Below, in pieces: positions 32,924 to 42,242 of a DNA stretch of 64,000 nucleotides (its first letter is position 1; each line of letters begins with the position of its first letter). A program made the translations under genes and the position numbers. The DNA is taken from assembly GCA_964520905.1 (NCBI GenBank), contig CAZFQL010000007.1, forward strand, positions 62,001-126,000, given 5' to 3'. The notes under the pieces are model-generated. The model worked only from the letters and a program-made list of their open reading frames with translations, searched no databases and was not told the origin of the DNA. This stretch comes from JAGVIE01 sp964520905. GTDB taxonomy: Bacteria; Bacteroidota; Ignavibacteria; UBA10030; SZUA-254.

Positions 32924-35900
32924 TTATTTTACGAGAAGCATCTTATCCATTAATTGAACTATAGGATCACCATCCAGCGGTTGAGCTGTTAGGCGATAAA
33001 AATAAACTCCGGATGAATGTTTACTTCCATCGAAATTGAAATAGTATCTGCCACCGGCATAAGCCTGATTCGATATCAGTGATTCCACTTGTTGCCCGAC
33101 TACATTGAATACATTTAGCGAAATAACCGAACGAGCCGGCAAATCGAATTGTATTGTTGTAGAAGGATTAAAGGGATTTGGGTAGTTACGATATAGAGAA
33201 AATTTTACGGGTATAAATTCGGACGTTATTTTTTTAAGAGTAACCGACTTGACATCAGGGTTCGCTATCAACATTGATCCTTCATTTAACATAGATTGAA
33301 TTCCAATATAACCGTTTGCATCAGTCAATTCAAATTGTTCGATTCCGGTATTGTGAACGTTCCAATCGATCTTTATTGGATAAGAAGATGATTGTATCAG
33401 AATCGTTGCGTCTGATGTTTTATCTGTTTGAGAGGAAAACAGTTCTACCATTCTTTGCGATGCAAATCTGACGTCGAAAGATCCCTCCGGCGGAACCGGC
33501 GGCAATTCATAATCGGCAGGTGATACATTTCCATCCATATCCAATCCAAAATAAAGCTTCGTACCCCTTCCGGAGTTGTCTGATATCGTAATTGAATTGA
33601 ATGATTGAAATATTTCAGTAGAATTGATTTTATGCTCCAATGCTTCCGATGGTTTTATACATGAAATTATAAGATTCCGAGGTCCCTTAATCCAGAAACC
33701 CTCTCCGGGATTGAATAACTCCTGTTCATTATACGAGCCATTGTACCCGAAAAGCCGGCAAGGTGGAGGATCACACTTCATTTGTGAGACTAATGTCGGA
33801 CATCCCAAACCACCAATCATCGACCATCCCGCGGGTAATTGGATCGTGTCACGAGTGATTGGTATTCCTGTGTACTGTATCGTGTCGGCATTTGAATATT
33901 TAATCCAATATGACTTACCATATTCGAGCGTGTCTTTTGCTACATAACTTCCCTCGTACGCAAACGCATCTGAAACAGCATGAACGTATAATTGGGATTT
34001 CATCCGGTTATCAGTCATCATCGGTACGGATACCATAGACCATCCGGAGAGAATAGGGAACACTATGGTATCAAGCATAGTGTGTGTTATCTCCACACAG
34101 TTAATAGCGTCATTCGTGATTATGACTCCTGTATCTGCTAACATATTGATATTCAATAATGTTCCATGAGTTGTTCCATCACGCATATGCCATCCACCTC
34201 TTGAGAATGATTGAGGATTCCATCTGAGCGTGAATGGGTATCCATCCGGACCCGGTTGAAATTCTGCAATATACTGATTAGATGAATTGTCTATGCTCAG
34301 AGTATCGCGTAGGTCGAGGATTGTTCCGTATGTTCCCGAAATTCTCCATCTGGCATCAAACGAGCCGGGCGGGGGTTTCAGAGGCAATTCTCTTTCCCCT
34401 AATAATGAATCAATTCCAGCGGTACTATGTGTAAGTTCACCGAAAATGAGCGAATCTATTCCTACACCATTATCACTCAATCGGAGGATTGGGATTGCTG
34501 GTCGATATGCCACGATGCGGATATCATCGAGATACCAGCCATCGCGATTATCACTGCCATCGGATATGAGCGAGAACCGGAGTGATATCAGTTGATCTTT
34601 AAATTGTGATAAATCAATTTCTTGTTCGACCCAATCAAGACCGGGAGTGTAACCATCGTATCCCCAAGTACCTGAGTATTGTATTCCATAGCCGGATCCC
34701 GGGCGTGAGAGTTTGCTGCGTAAACTTTTCCATGTACTGCCGTTGTTGGATGAAACTTCAATCTTGGCAAAGTCAGTCGTTGGTTCAATAGCCCATTTTG
34801 TCCAGAATTTCAAAGTACAAAAATCATAATTAGCCAAATCTAATGGGGCGCTTAATGTTAGAAAATTATAAGCTGATCCACTATAATATCCCGAAGGACT
34901 ATCTGTGAATGAATAGGGAGGTGTGTGTGAATTGGATGTTATTCCCCATGTGCCTTCAATGTTCCAGTTACCTGTTCCTGTGTTCGCACTATCATTGAGG
35001 AGGGTGATAGGTGATCCTATAATCGTTGAGGCAGTATCGCGGTGAAAATATCCATCGGTCGATGTAAATGTGAAGTAGAAATTTACCGCTGAGGTCATCG
35101 GGCAATCTGGTATTACCATACCACTAAAATTCACTGTTGAATCGCTACGAGCAAGCATTGATGATAGAGTGACTGAATTTATACTGAACGTAACTCCAGG
35201 CAGACTCGAGGAAATCGTCACGGTTAAATTCTCAGCATCCTTCAGACCCTTGTTCCTGATTGTAGTAGAAAGAGTAAATATTTCACCTGAAGTAAGCTGA
35301 CCGTCATTATCGGGATCATTTATCTCGATTCGTTTTAAGATGGTGTATTGACCGGCGACATATGACAAATACTTATTAGCGGACAAGTTTTTAACAGCTA
35401 AAGGTAGAATCTCGTTAGTGGGGGGCCAGAAACCGGATGTTCCTACTTCAGGCGTCATGGCATAGGTTCTTGTCATGGTACCGCTATACATAAAATCGTC
35501 GGAGTTTCCCCGCGTGGAGTAATTTACAGTTTGCTGGTCCGTTCCGGTTGTATACCGATTTTCGCTTACCATATCGAAAGCGAACTCTCTAAAATTCAAT
35601 GAATCATCGGTTTCCGTCGTAAGATAACCCCACGGAAATATGAGGTAGTTTCCATATGTGTGATAGTTTAAACAAGACTGTATGTTGTGTGACCACATGA
35701 ACTCAGCTATTGCAAATGTCTCAGGTTCCGAGAAAGGTTCAGGACCTCGATAGGTGTCATCACTCGGATAAGTGCTTGATCCACCATTAGGTCCGTTCCA
35801 CATTTCGTAAGTTCCATAATTTCTATTCAGATCGACCCCATAACTTCCGCTATTATTTCTTCTGTTTTTTCTCCAGTAACCGAAATAAACAGGCGGACCC

Positions 35901-36586
35901 GGACGGTACAGCGATTCATTGTAACAATATCCATCAGGATTAACGACTGGAATAAACCACATCTGCCGGTTGTTGACAAGATATGCGGCATCGGTATCAG
36001 TTCCATAATTCTGGAGTAACCACCACATGTAATATATTACAGTCATCATTCCTTCCGGTTCGCGCGCATGATGCAGTGCGGTGTAAAGCGCTTCAGGTTC
36101 ATTATCTTCTGCGACACTCGGATTATCAGAAATCTTAACAGCCCATATTGCTCGCCCTTCATGCGTATATCCGATGCTATCTCGCGCTGTGATTAAGTTA
36201 GGAAAGAGAATTCTCATTGAGTCGAGTTGTTTTAGAACTTCACTATAAGTATAAAAACCTGACATGCTTCCGAAACCAAATCCGAGTGCGTCAACAGTAC
36301 CTGAAATGTATCCCGTCTCTGATTGAAGACTGATATCATCTTTAATCACCTCGTATTGAATACCTTCTGCCGTCAGTCTCTGACGCTCAAGTCGATTTGT
36401 CGTGAATTCCATCCAGCCGCCAATCTTCCCGCGTGAACCTTCGAAATCGATTCCTGTTTTCCAGATGCGGTCGAGTGTTGTTCGATCAGGAACCAACACT
36501 TTAATTTGAGAATACTGCTCACCTGATTCGGCAATCAGAATTGCAGGAATAAGTAAAATTAGAAAACAGATCGTAGATAGTTTCAC
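32924..36586 (-). CDS. Secreted M14 zinc carboxypeptidase with T9SS sorting domain
   Basis: 1220 residues. Signal peptide, a short pro-region, then the M14 catalytic domain: zinc ligands H173 and E176 in HHAREPEG, H309 in NYHTYG, catalytic E380 in TPEVG, and substrate-site motifs VVNPDGY and DLNRNYG. A CARDB-like linker (residues ~400-510) and a choice-of-anchor-J-like jelly roll (~520-690, YYSGSAYNFLTL, WYLDDIRIV) follow. Then come the modules shared with the neighbouring giant protein (RDGTTHG, GWSMVSVP, SYWIKY) and the T9SS domain NYPNPFNPSTTIQF to KMLLVK. It should trim C-terminal residues from peptides outside the cell. Its promoter candidate is at 36626; the giant protein gene is co-transcribed. 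Confidence 0.9.
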   Translation of the reverse strand: MKLSTICFLILLIPAILIAESGEQYSQIKVLVPDRTTLDRIWKTGIDFEGSRGKIGGWMEFTTNRLERQRLTAEGIQYEVIKDDISLQSETGYISGTVDALGFGFGSMSGFYTYSEVLKQLDSMRILFPNLITARDSIGYTHEGRAIWAVKISDNPSVAEDNEPEALYTALHHAREPEGMMTVIYYMWWLLQNYGTDTDAAYLVNNRQMWFIPVVNPDGYCYNESLYRPGPPVYFGYWRKNRRNNSGSYGVDLNRNYGTYEMWNGPNGGSSTYPSDDTYRGPEPFSEPETFAIAEFMWSHNIQSCLNYHTYGNYLIFPWGYLTTETDDSLNFREFAFDMVSENRYTTGTDQQTVNYSTRGNSDDFMYSGTMTRTYAMTPEVGTSGFWPPTNEILPLAVKNLSANKYLSYVAGQYTILKRIEINDPDNDGQLTSGEIFTLSTTIRNKGLKDAENLTVTISSSLPGVTFSINSVTLSSMLARSDSTVNFSGMVIPDCPMTSAVNFYFTFTSTDGYFHRDTASTIIGSPITLLNDSANTGTGNWNIEGTWGITSNSHTPPYSFTDSPSGYYSGSAYNFLTLSAPLDLANYDFCTLKFWTKWAIEPTTDFAKIEVSSNNGSTWKSLRSKLSRPGSGYGIQYSGTWGYDGYTPGLDWVEQEIDLSQFKDQLISLRFSLISDGSDNRDGWYLDDIRIVAYRPAIPILRLSDNGVGIDSLIFGELTHSTAGIDSLLGERELPLKPPPGSFDARWRISGTYGTILDLRDTLSIDNSSNQYIAEFQPGPDGYPFTLRWNPQSFSRGGWHMRDGTTHGTLLNINMLADTGVIITNDAINCVEITHTMLDTIVFPILSGWSMVSVPMMTDNRMKSQLYVHAVSDAFAYEGSYVAKDTLEYGKSYWIKYSNADTIQYTGIPITRDTIQLPAGWSMIGGLGCPTLVSQMKCDPPPCRLFGYNGSYNEQELFNPGEGFWIKGPRNLIISCIKPSEALEHKINSTEIFQSFNSITISDNSGRGTKLYFGLDMDGNVSPADYELPPVPPEGSFDVRFASQRMVELFSSQTDKTSDATILIQSSSYPIKIDWNVHNTGIEQFELTDANGYIGIQSMLNEGSMLIANPDVKSVTLKKITSEFIPVKFSLYRNYPNPFNPSTTIQFDLPARSVISLNVFNVVGQQVESLISNQAYAGGRYYFNFDGSKHSSGVYFYRLTAQPLDGDPIVQLMDKMLLVK

Positions 36587-36625
36587 GTCAGAGGGTTTGG
36601 ATGTTGGTTATAATGAATTAACTCT

Positions 36626-36654
36626 AATATAGAGATTGTCTAATTGAACTTCAA
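36626..36654 (-). promoter_or_regulatory. Sigma-70-like promoter for the carboxypeptidase gene
   Basis: On the minus strand TTGAAG (36654-36649) and TATATT (36631-36626), spacer 17. The start would be near 36619, about 33 bases before ATG 36586. Confidence 0.5.
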
Positions 36655-36713
36655 GAGTCTTAGATTAAATACTCCCATATTGTCGTTTTTACGCAAAATC
36701 AAAGGGGAATAAC

Positions 36714-36737
36714 AAAAAAAGTCGGTTCATCACCGAC
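36714..36737 (-). terminator. Intrinsic terminator after the superoxide dismutase gene
   Basis: On the minus strand GTCGGT pairs with ACCGAC over a 5-base loop and is followed by seven T. It lies 30 bases past the SOD stop and probably ends the whole Suf-SOD transcript. Confidence 0.75.
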
Positions 36738-36766
36738 CTTTTGCCCGCCACTATTAATTATTACTA

Positions 36767-37507
36767 CTACTGACCCAATACGAATTTTTTATAGCGTTGG
36801 TTGATTCTTTCCCAGTGCAAATTCGTAAAGTAATTGTCGATGTATGCGGCTCGTTTCGCACCATCTTTGTGATAGTATGCATGTTCGAAAACGTCGAGTG
36901 AGATGAGCGGCACTCCGCCCCAGATCGCGCCGTACTGATGCTCATCGACGAGAACGTTAAGTAAACGGCCTGAGTACAAGCGATCGAACACAAGTAAACC
37001 CCAGCCGCTTAACTTTGCAGAGACCGCTGTGGCTTTGAAATCTTCCTTCCATTTATCGAACGATCCGAATTCTTTCTCAATCGCCGCAAGAATATCCGGT
37101 CCTTTTTTAGGATCACCATCGCCGCCTAATACTTCCCAATATACATCGTGTAGTAATGCGCCTGAGTGATTCCAGGTAAAACGTCGTTTCAATTCACCGA
37201 CCTCGCTGTAGTTACCATTTGCCTTCGAGCGGTCTGCAGTTTCCAATCCTTTCTCGATTGTGTTCAGGGCAGTAACGTAACCTTTGTGGTGCGTGTTGTA
37301 ATGCCAATCCGTAGTCTCAATAGAAACAACACTTTTTAAAAGTGATTTAGCTTCTTCATCAGAGTACGGACGCGGTTTGAATTTCCATTCGTATGACATA
37401 TATATTCCTTCCTTTATTGTTTGTTGTTGTTTGAAAAATAAATTCTTATCTGCTAAAGATATAATCCCACCGAGTATTGATGCCTTTACAAATTTGCGGC
37501 GATTCAC
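36767..37507 (-). CDS. Fe/Mn superoxide dismutase with Tat-like leader
   Basis: 246 residues from GTG 37507, giving MNRRKFVKASILGG, a twin-arginine type leader; a TTG two codons upstream also opens the frame. The SOD domain has the four metal ligands in THHKGYV (His), FTWNHSGALLHDVYW (His) and LDVFEHAYYH (Asp and His). It converts superoxide to peroxide and oxygen. The metal cannot be told with certainty. A second ATG at 37399 (MSYEWKFKPRP) follows a very good ribosome site AAGGAAGGA seven bases upstream, so a short cytoplasmic form may also be made. The start overlaps the stop of the previous gene. Followed by a strong terminator. Confidence 0.9.
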   Translation of the reverse strand: MNRRKFVKASILGGIISLADKNLFFKQQQTIKEGIYMSYEWKFKPRPYSDEEAKSLLKSVVSIETTDWHYNTHHKGYVTALNTIEKGLETADRSKANGNYSEVGELKRRFTWNHSGALLHDVYWEVLGGDGDPKKGPDILAAIEKEFGSFDKWKEDFKATAVSAKLSGWGLLVFDRLYSGRLLNVLVDEHQYGAIWGGVPLISLDVFEHAYYHKDGAKRAAYIDNYFTNLHWERINQRYKKFVLGQ

Positions 37508-38016
37508 TACCAACCTATGAGTTTATTGTGAATATTATCGTTTGGCGCTGGTTCATCCTTGTTGTCTCGAATAGTTTCCTTGCGCATCTGCTTCGCGATA
37601 CCGTAAATGAGTTGGTGGATAATTGGATATAGAAGCTCCGGTTTGTTTTTCCTTATCTCAACGGTTTTTCGTGCACCATTCGCATCAATTTTAAATATAC
37701 AAGATGAATCGCCGCGTTGCTTTAACGAATCAATTGTCACTGTGATGTATTGGTCGCTAGCAGAATTGAATCCCCAGCCCGCTGCAAGCACCCCTTTTTG
37801 TGCCGCATCTTCTAATCGGTCAATCTCTATCCCCCATTTATGACTAAATGAGTCGGCAGTGATGACTACGTTGATACCTCTCCTTAATATTTCCATCGCT
37901 TTATAATATGTTGCTGGACGTGGCGGTGAATGCCGCAAAGCTTGTCCAAAACAATTTGAACTTAGTGAGACGAGGGCTATGATCGATCCGAGTAAAAACC
38001 AATTATATTTTTGCAT
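37507..38016 (-). CDS. Secreted hypothetical protein
   Basis: 169 residues from ATG 38016, which has GGAGG five bases upstream; the seven-codon upstream extension lacks a ribosome site. A signal peptide ends near SNCFGQA. The mature part has no recognised domain: a helical start, a beta-rich centre (GWGFNSASDQYITVTIDSL, CIFKIDANGARKTVEIRK) and a helical, charged end (QLIYGIAKQMRKE). It sits between sufT (30 bases upstream) and sod (overlapping start) in the same direction. Perhaps an envelope protein co-regulated with iron-sulfur stress; no function can be claimed. Confidence 0.65.
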   Translation of the reverse strand: MQKYNWFLLGSIIALVSLSSNCFGQALRHSPPRPATYYKAMEILRRGINVVITADSFSHKWGIEIDRLEDAAQKGVLAAGWGFNSASDQYITVTIDSLKQRGDSSCIFKIDANGARKTVEIRKNKPELLYPIIHQLIYGIAKQMRKETIRDNKDEPAPNDNIHNKLIGW

Positions 38017-38046
38017 AAGAACCTCCAATAGTAACATTATGATTAA

Positions 38047-38382
38047 TTAAAAAATCCCGAGTTCTAATTTGGCGGCTTCTGTCATTCTGCTCGGATCCCA
38101 AGGCGGATCCCAAACAACTTTTACATAAGCAGCGGCTACTCCGGGAACAGTTTGGATTTTCTGTTCAATCTCTCCGGGAAGTGATTGAATAGCCGGACAT
38201 GACGGAGATGTAAGCGTCATCTTTACTGTTACTTCGCCTTGGTCGTTAATATCGATATTGTACACAAGTCCGAGTTCGTAAACATTCACCGGGATTTCTG
38301 GGTCGTAACAGGTTCTGAGCGCTTCGACAACCTGCGTCTCCATCACGGTTTTTTCAATCGAACTTAATATTTTGTTTTCCAT
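38047..38382 (-). CDS. sufT: SUF-associated DUF59/MIP18-type Fe-S assembly factor (SufT)
   Basis: 111 residues. The DUF59 fold with reactive cysteine in LTSPSCPAIQSLPGEIEQKI, and the closing WDPPWDPSRMTEAAKLELGIF segment (shown here for its key WDPPWDPSRM part) is diagnostic of the SUF-linked subgroup. SufT helps maturation of Fe-S proteins, possibly in cluster transfer. It follows sufU by 3 bases, so it belongs to the Suf operon. Confidence 0.9.
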   Translation of the reverse strand: MENKILSSIEKTVMETQVVEALRTCYDPEIPVNVYELGLVYNIDINDQGEVTVKMTLTSPSCPAIQSLPGEIEQKIQTVPGVAAAYVKVVWDPPWDPSRMTEAAKLELGIF

Positions 38383-38385
38383 ATG

Positions 38386-38838
38386 CTATTCTGTTGATAC
38401 ACGAAATTCTTTTGATGTTAGCGCTGAATGTAATGTATGCCATGCGAGCGTAGCACATTTTACACGAGCAGGATATTCCGACACGCCCGAGAAGGCGGCA
38501 AGTTTTCCGAGAGTTTCAAAATTTTCGAGCGGGTCCGCTTCGCCTTTAACAAGTGAATGAAATTTCTTAAAAAGTTCTTCAGCCTCTTCGATTGTTTTTC
38601 CTTTTACTGCCGCGCTCATAACCGATGCCGATGCTTTAGAGATTGCGCATCCGGCTCCATCAAAGCTGATATCTGCAATGATACCGTTATCAATTTTCAC
38701 AAAAAGTGTAAAATGATCGCCGCAAAGGGGATTATAACCGTCGATTTTCCTATCGGCATCTTCCATCCGTCTATAGTTGCGCGGACTTTTGTTATGGTCG
38801 AGAATGACCTCTTGATATAATTCTCGCAGAGCTGTCAT
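38386..38838 (-). CDS. sufU: SufU-type sulfur acceptor/scaffold (NifU-like)
   Basis: 150 residues. The zinc/cluster site residues are in place: NPLCGDHF (Cys and Asp), DGAGCAISKASAS (Cys) and VKCATLAWHTL (Cys), the three-cysteine plus aspartate pattern of SufU. SufU takes persulfide sulfur from SufS and hands it to SufBCD. Its ATG overlaps the last base of the sufS stop, showing coupling. It lacks the ~20-residue loss that separates IscU, supporting the SufU call. Confidence 0.93.
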   Translation of the reverse strand: MTALRELYQEVILDHNKSPRNYRRMEDADRKIDGYNPLCGDHFTLFVKIDNGIIADISFDGAGCAISKASASVMSAAVKGKTIEEAEELFKKFHSLVKGEADPLENFETLGKLAAFSGVSEYPARVKCATLAWHTLHSALTSKEFRVSTE

Positions 38839-40100
38839 TAACTAAACACCTCGATGACTCTATAAATTCCTTTGACGAGTGCATCGACCTCTTCTTTAGT
38901 GTTGTACATCGCAAACGATGCCCGTGCTGTCGCGGGTACTTCGAAGCACTTCATTAGCGGTTGTGCACAGTGATGTCCGGTGCGGATTGCGATTCCGTCA
39001 TCATCCAGTATCGTCCCAATATCGTGGGGATGAATATTTTCAATAACGAATGATATTACGCTCGATTTTTCTTTCGCTGTTCCAATTAGTCTTAATCCTC
39101 TGATGCCCAGTAATTTTTGGGTCGCATATTCCAATATATCATGCTCGTGCTTCAATACAGCGTCGAAATCGATTTGGCGGATGTAATCGATCGTTGCACC
39201 CATTCCAACACCACCGACGATGTTTGGAGTTCCCGCTTCGAACTTATGCGGGAGATCGTTATAAATGGTTTTCTCGAATGAAACGGATTTGATCATATCG
39301 CCGCCGCTTTGGTAAGGAGGCATAGCTTCGAGAAGAGATTCTTTCCCGAAGAGAACTCCAACCCCGGTAGGTCCATACATCTTGTGCCCGGAGAATGCAT
39401 AAAAGTCACAGTCAAGCTCCTGTACATCAACTTTTAAATGTTGAATTGCCTGAGCGCCATCGAGTAGAACCGGCACTCCGAATTGATGTGCGATCTCAAC
39501 CATCCGCTTAACAGGATTGATTGTTCCAAGGACGTTGGAAACATGTACGACCGCTGCCATTTTTGTCCGGCTATTGAACATTTTTTCGTATTTATCAATG
39601 AACAACTCACCCTTATCATTGATCGGTATAATCCGCAACACGATTCCTTTTTCGTCGCGAAGAATTTGCCAGGGAACGATGTTAGAATGATGTTCCATGG
39701 CTGAAATGATAACCTCATCGCCTTCCTTTAAATTAAATCTTCCGTAACTTTGAGCGACCAAGTTTATTGCTTCTGTTGTACCTCGGACAAAAATTATTTC
39801 ATGAGCGTGCGCGGCATTGATGTGCTTTTGAATCTTGATTCTTCCGGCTTCATACGATTGTGTTGCTTTATCACTTAGGAAGTGAACGCCTCTGTGAATG
39901 TTTGAATTTTCATCGGTATAGTATCTGGTCATCGCATCTATCACCGACTGCGGTTTTTGACTTGTCGCTGCGTTATCCAGATAGATGAGCGGTTTTTCGT
40001 TCACCATTTGCCTGAGGATTGGGAAATCTTCTCTGATTTTAGAAACATCGAATGATCTCTTGATGATGCCGGTCTGATCTATGTCTGTTGCAGTTCTCAT
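38838..40100 (-). CDS. sufS: Cysteine desulfurase SufS
   Basis: 420 residues, class II desulfurase. PLP lysine in FYAFSGHKMYGPTGVGVLFG, active cysteine in IRTGHHCAQPLM, and an N-terminal stretch with KPLIYLDNAATSQKP. The enzyme strips sulfur from cysteine as an enzyme persulfide. It follows sufD directly and overlaps sufU by one base. A second desulfurase of the NifS/IscS class lies at the head of the same locus (44017), so two sulfur donors are available. Confidence 0.95.
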   Translation of the reverse strand: MRTATDIDQTGIIKRSFDVSKIREDFPILRQMVNEKPLIYLDNAATSQKPQSVIDAMTRYYTDENSNIHRGVHFLSDKATQSYEAGRIKIQKHINAAHAHEIIFVRGTTEAINLVAQSYGRFNLKEGDEVIISAMEHHSNIVPWQILRDEKGIVLRIIPINDKGELFIDKYEKMFNSRTKMAAVVHVSNVLGTINPVKRMVEIAHQFGVPVLLDGAQAIQHLKVDVQELDCDFYAFSGHKMYGPTGVGVLFGKESLLEAMPPYQSGGDMIKSVSFEKTIYNDLPHKFEAGTPNIVGGVGMGATIDYIRQIDFDAVLKHEHDILEYATQKLLGIRGLRLIGTAKEKSSVISFVIENIHPHDIGTILDDDGIAIRTGHHCAQPLMKCFEVPATARASFAMYNTKEEVDALVKGIYRVIEVFS

Positions 40101-41462
40101 TTATATATTTTCTAAGAGTCGTCCCTGTTTGAGCCGTGTGTATAAAATTCGATTCGTGAATTCCCGGATCGGTTCAATCGATATTCTATTGATTACATCG
40201 TTGGCAAACGCGTAGGTTAGGATATCGCGCGCGATCGATTCCTCGATACCACGGGATCGTAAATAAAAAATAGCATCAGCATCGAGGTACCCGATAGTTG
40301 CGCCGTGTGTGCATTTCACATCGTCGGCAAAGATTTCAAGTTGCGGCTTGGTGTTCGTAGTCGCATTGTCTGAGAGGAGCAACGTTTTGTTCGTTTGCTT
40401 GGCGTCGGTTTTTTGGGCATCCTGTCTGACAAAAATTTTCCCGTTGAATACACCCTTTGATTTCCCGTCGAGTATTGCCTTGTATAACTGGTGACTCGCA
40501 CAATTGGGTTTTGCATGGTCGATGGCAGTATGATTGTCGATCAATTGTTCACCCGTGGCAAGCGATAATCCATTCAGCGAACTTTCAATGTATTCTCCGT
40601 CGAGTGTAACAAAAATACTATTGCGCGCAACCGCACCGCCGATCATAATAGTATTAGAGGTTAAATTACTGCCCGATTGTTGATGGATGTATGTTGAACC
40701 TATATGGTAAGACTTTGTGCTTTCTGTTTGTAACTTTGTATGTGAGACCACAGCTTTGTCAGCAACAATTAGTTCTGTTACGGCATTAGTGAAATATGTG
40801 TTTTCCGCGAGACCTATGTAATGCTCCACTATTGATACACGACTATTTTTTCCAACGATAATAAGCGTCCTGGGATGTATTACAAATGGAGAATCGATTT
40901 CACTTGATATGTAAACAACATATATCGGATCATTAATTACAGTATTTGTCGGAATCAGAACGAAAGCTCCATCATCGATGAAACTAGTGTTCAATGCAGT
41001 GAATGCACTTTGTTTAAACGATGCGTATTTCCCCAAGGACTGTTCAATAAGGTTAGGTTCTGACTTTAACAAATCACTTAGGTTCCCTATTTTTAATTGC
41101 TTTGAATGTATGCTGATATTCGAATGCTGTTCTGAGTACCGACCGTTTAGGAACACGAGTCTGATTCCACTGATGCTATGTAAAAATACCTTATTCAAAT
41201 TCTCGTTCGATACATTAACTGTTTCCGGCTTAAGGATTTGCTTGAATCTCGCACGCGTAATAGGGGTGATGTTGGTAAATCTCCACTCTTCATCGTGAGT
41301 GGTTGGAAATCCCAGTTCACTGAAATATTCCATTGCTGAACGTCTCATCGAATGGATAGGTGATTTCGAATCGCCGTTGAGGTTTTTCTCGAACAGCTCA
41401 AAGTCAGTCAAAAAGAATTTTCTATAATCTCCCTCAGGAGCCACTTGTTCATTCTTATGCAT
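40101..41462 (-). CDS. sufD: Fe-S cluster assembly protein SufD
   Basis: 453 residues from ATG 41462, which overlaps the sufC stop by eight bases; a longer frame (19 codons more) runs into sufC and is less likely. The parallel-beta core includes CTHGATIGYLDADAIFYLRSRG and ends in VINRISIEPIREFTNRIL. SufD pairs with SufB and SufC to form the SufBC2D scaffold. The conserved histidine in KCTHGATIG that serves with SufB cysteine is kept. Confidence 0.92.
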   Translation of the reverse strand: MHKNEQVAPEGDYRKFFLTDFELFEKNLNGDSKSPIHSMRRSAMEYFSELGFPTTHDEEWRFTNITPITRARFKQILKPETVNVSNENLNKVFLHSISGIRLVFLNGRYSEQHSNISIHSKQLKIGNLSDLLKSEPNLIEQSLGKYASFKQSAFTALNTSFIDDGAFVLIPTNTVINDPIYVVYISSEIDSPFVIHPRTLIIVGKNSRVSIVEHYIGLAENTYFTNAVTELIVADKAVVSHTKLQTESTKSYHIGSTYIHQQSGSNLTSNTIMIGGAVARNSIFVTLDGEYIESSLNGLSLATGEQLIDNHTAIDHAKPNCASHQLYKAILDGKSKGVFNGKIFVRQDAQKTDAKQTNKTLLLSDNATTNTKPQLEIFADDVKCTHGATIGYLDADAIFYLRSRGIEESIARDILTYAFANDVINRISIEPIREFTNRILYTRLKQGRLLENI

Positions 41463-42213
41463 GAACTTCTGTTTCCTCTTTAATCCAGTCGTAACCTTTT
41501 TCTTCAAGTTCCAGAGCAAGTTCTTTACCTCCGGATTTTACTATTCGTCCCTCTTTGAGTACATGAACAAACTCGGGGATAATGTAATTTAGAAGGCGCT
41601 GGTAGTGAGTCACAACAATTGTGGAATTATCCGGTCGGCGTAATTTATTTACACCATCTGCAACGATTCTGAGGGCATCGATATCAAGACCCGAATCGGT
41701 TTCATCGAGTATGGCGAGTTTTGGCTCGAGAACCGCCATCTGGAAAATTTCATTTCGTTTTTTCTCGCCGCCGGAAAATCCTTCGTTTACAGGACGGTTG
41801 AGTAGGTCTTGCTCGATTTCAATCAATTTCATTTTCTTCTTCATGTGCACTAGAAAATCAACCGCATCCATCGTGTCCAATCCGTTGTATTTCCTGATAG
41901 CATTGAGCGCTGCCTTAAGAAAATATGTATTGCTCACACCTGGAATTTCTATCGGATACTGGAATGCTAAAAATATTCCTTCACGTGCTCGAACTTCAGG
42001 AGCCATCTCTAAAAGATTTTTTCTGTTGTAAAGAACTTCACCCTGGGTTACTTCATAAGTCTCCCTGCCGGCAAGGACTTGAGCAAGCGTACTTTTACCC
42101 GAACCGTTAGGTCCCATTATGGCGTGCACTTCACCGGCATTTACTTTCAGATTTATTCCTCTTAAAATTTCATTCCCGTTTATTGACGCATGTAGATTTT
42201 TAATTTCCAGCAT
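41455..42213 (-). CDS. sufC: Fe-S assembly ATPase SufC
   Basis: 252 residues. ABC-type ATPase: Walker A GPNGSGKSTLAQVL, signature SGGEKKRNEIFQMA, Walker B LAILDETDSGLD, and a D-loop and H-loop TVVTHYQRLL-type ending. It drives conformational change in SufBC2D for cluster building. It follows sufB by 29 bases and its stop overlaps the sufD start. Confidence 0.95.
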   Translation of the reverse strand: MLEIKNLHASINGNEILRGINLKVNAGEVHAIMGPNGSGKSTLAQVLAGRETYEVTQGEVLYNRKNLLEMAPEVRAREGIFLAFQYPIEIPGVSNTYFLKAALNAIRKYNGLDTMDAVDFLVHMKKKMKLIEIEQDLLNRPVNEGFSGGEKKRNEIFQMAVLEPKLAILDETDSGLDIDALRIVADGVNKLRRPDNSTIVVTHYQRLLNYIIPEFVHVLKEGRIVKSGGKELALELEEKGYDWIKEETEVHA

Positions 42214-42242
42214 TTTTTGTTTTATCCTTTTAGATTAATTTA

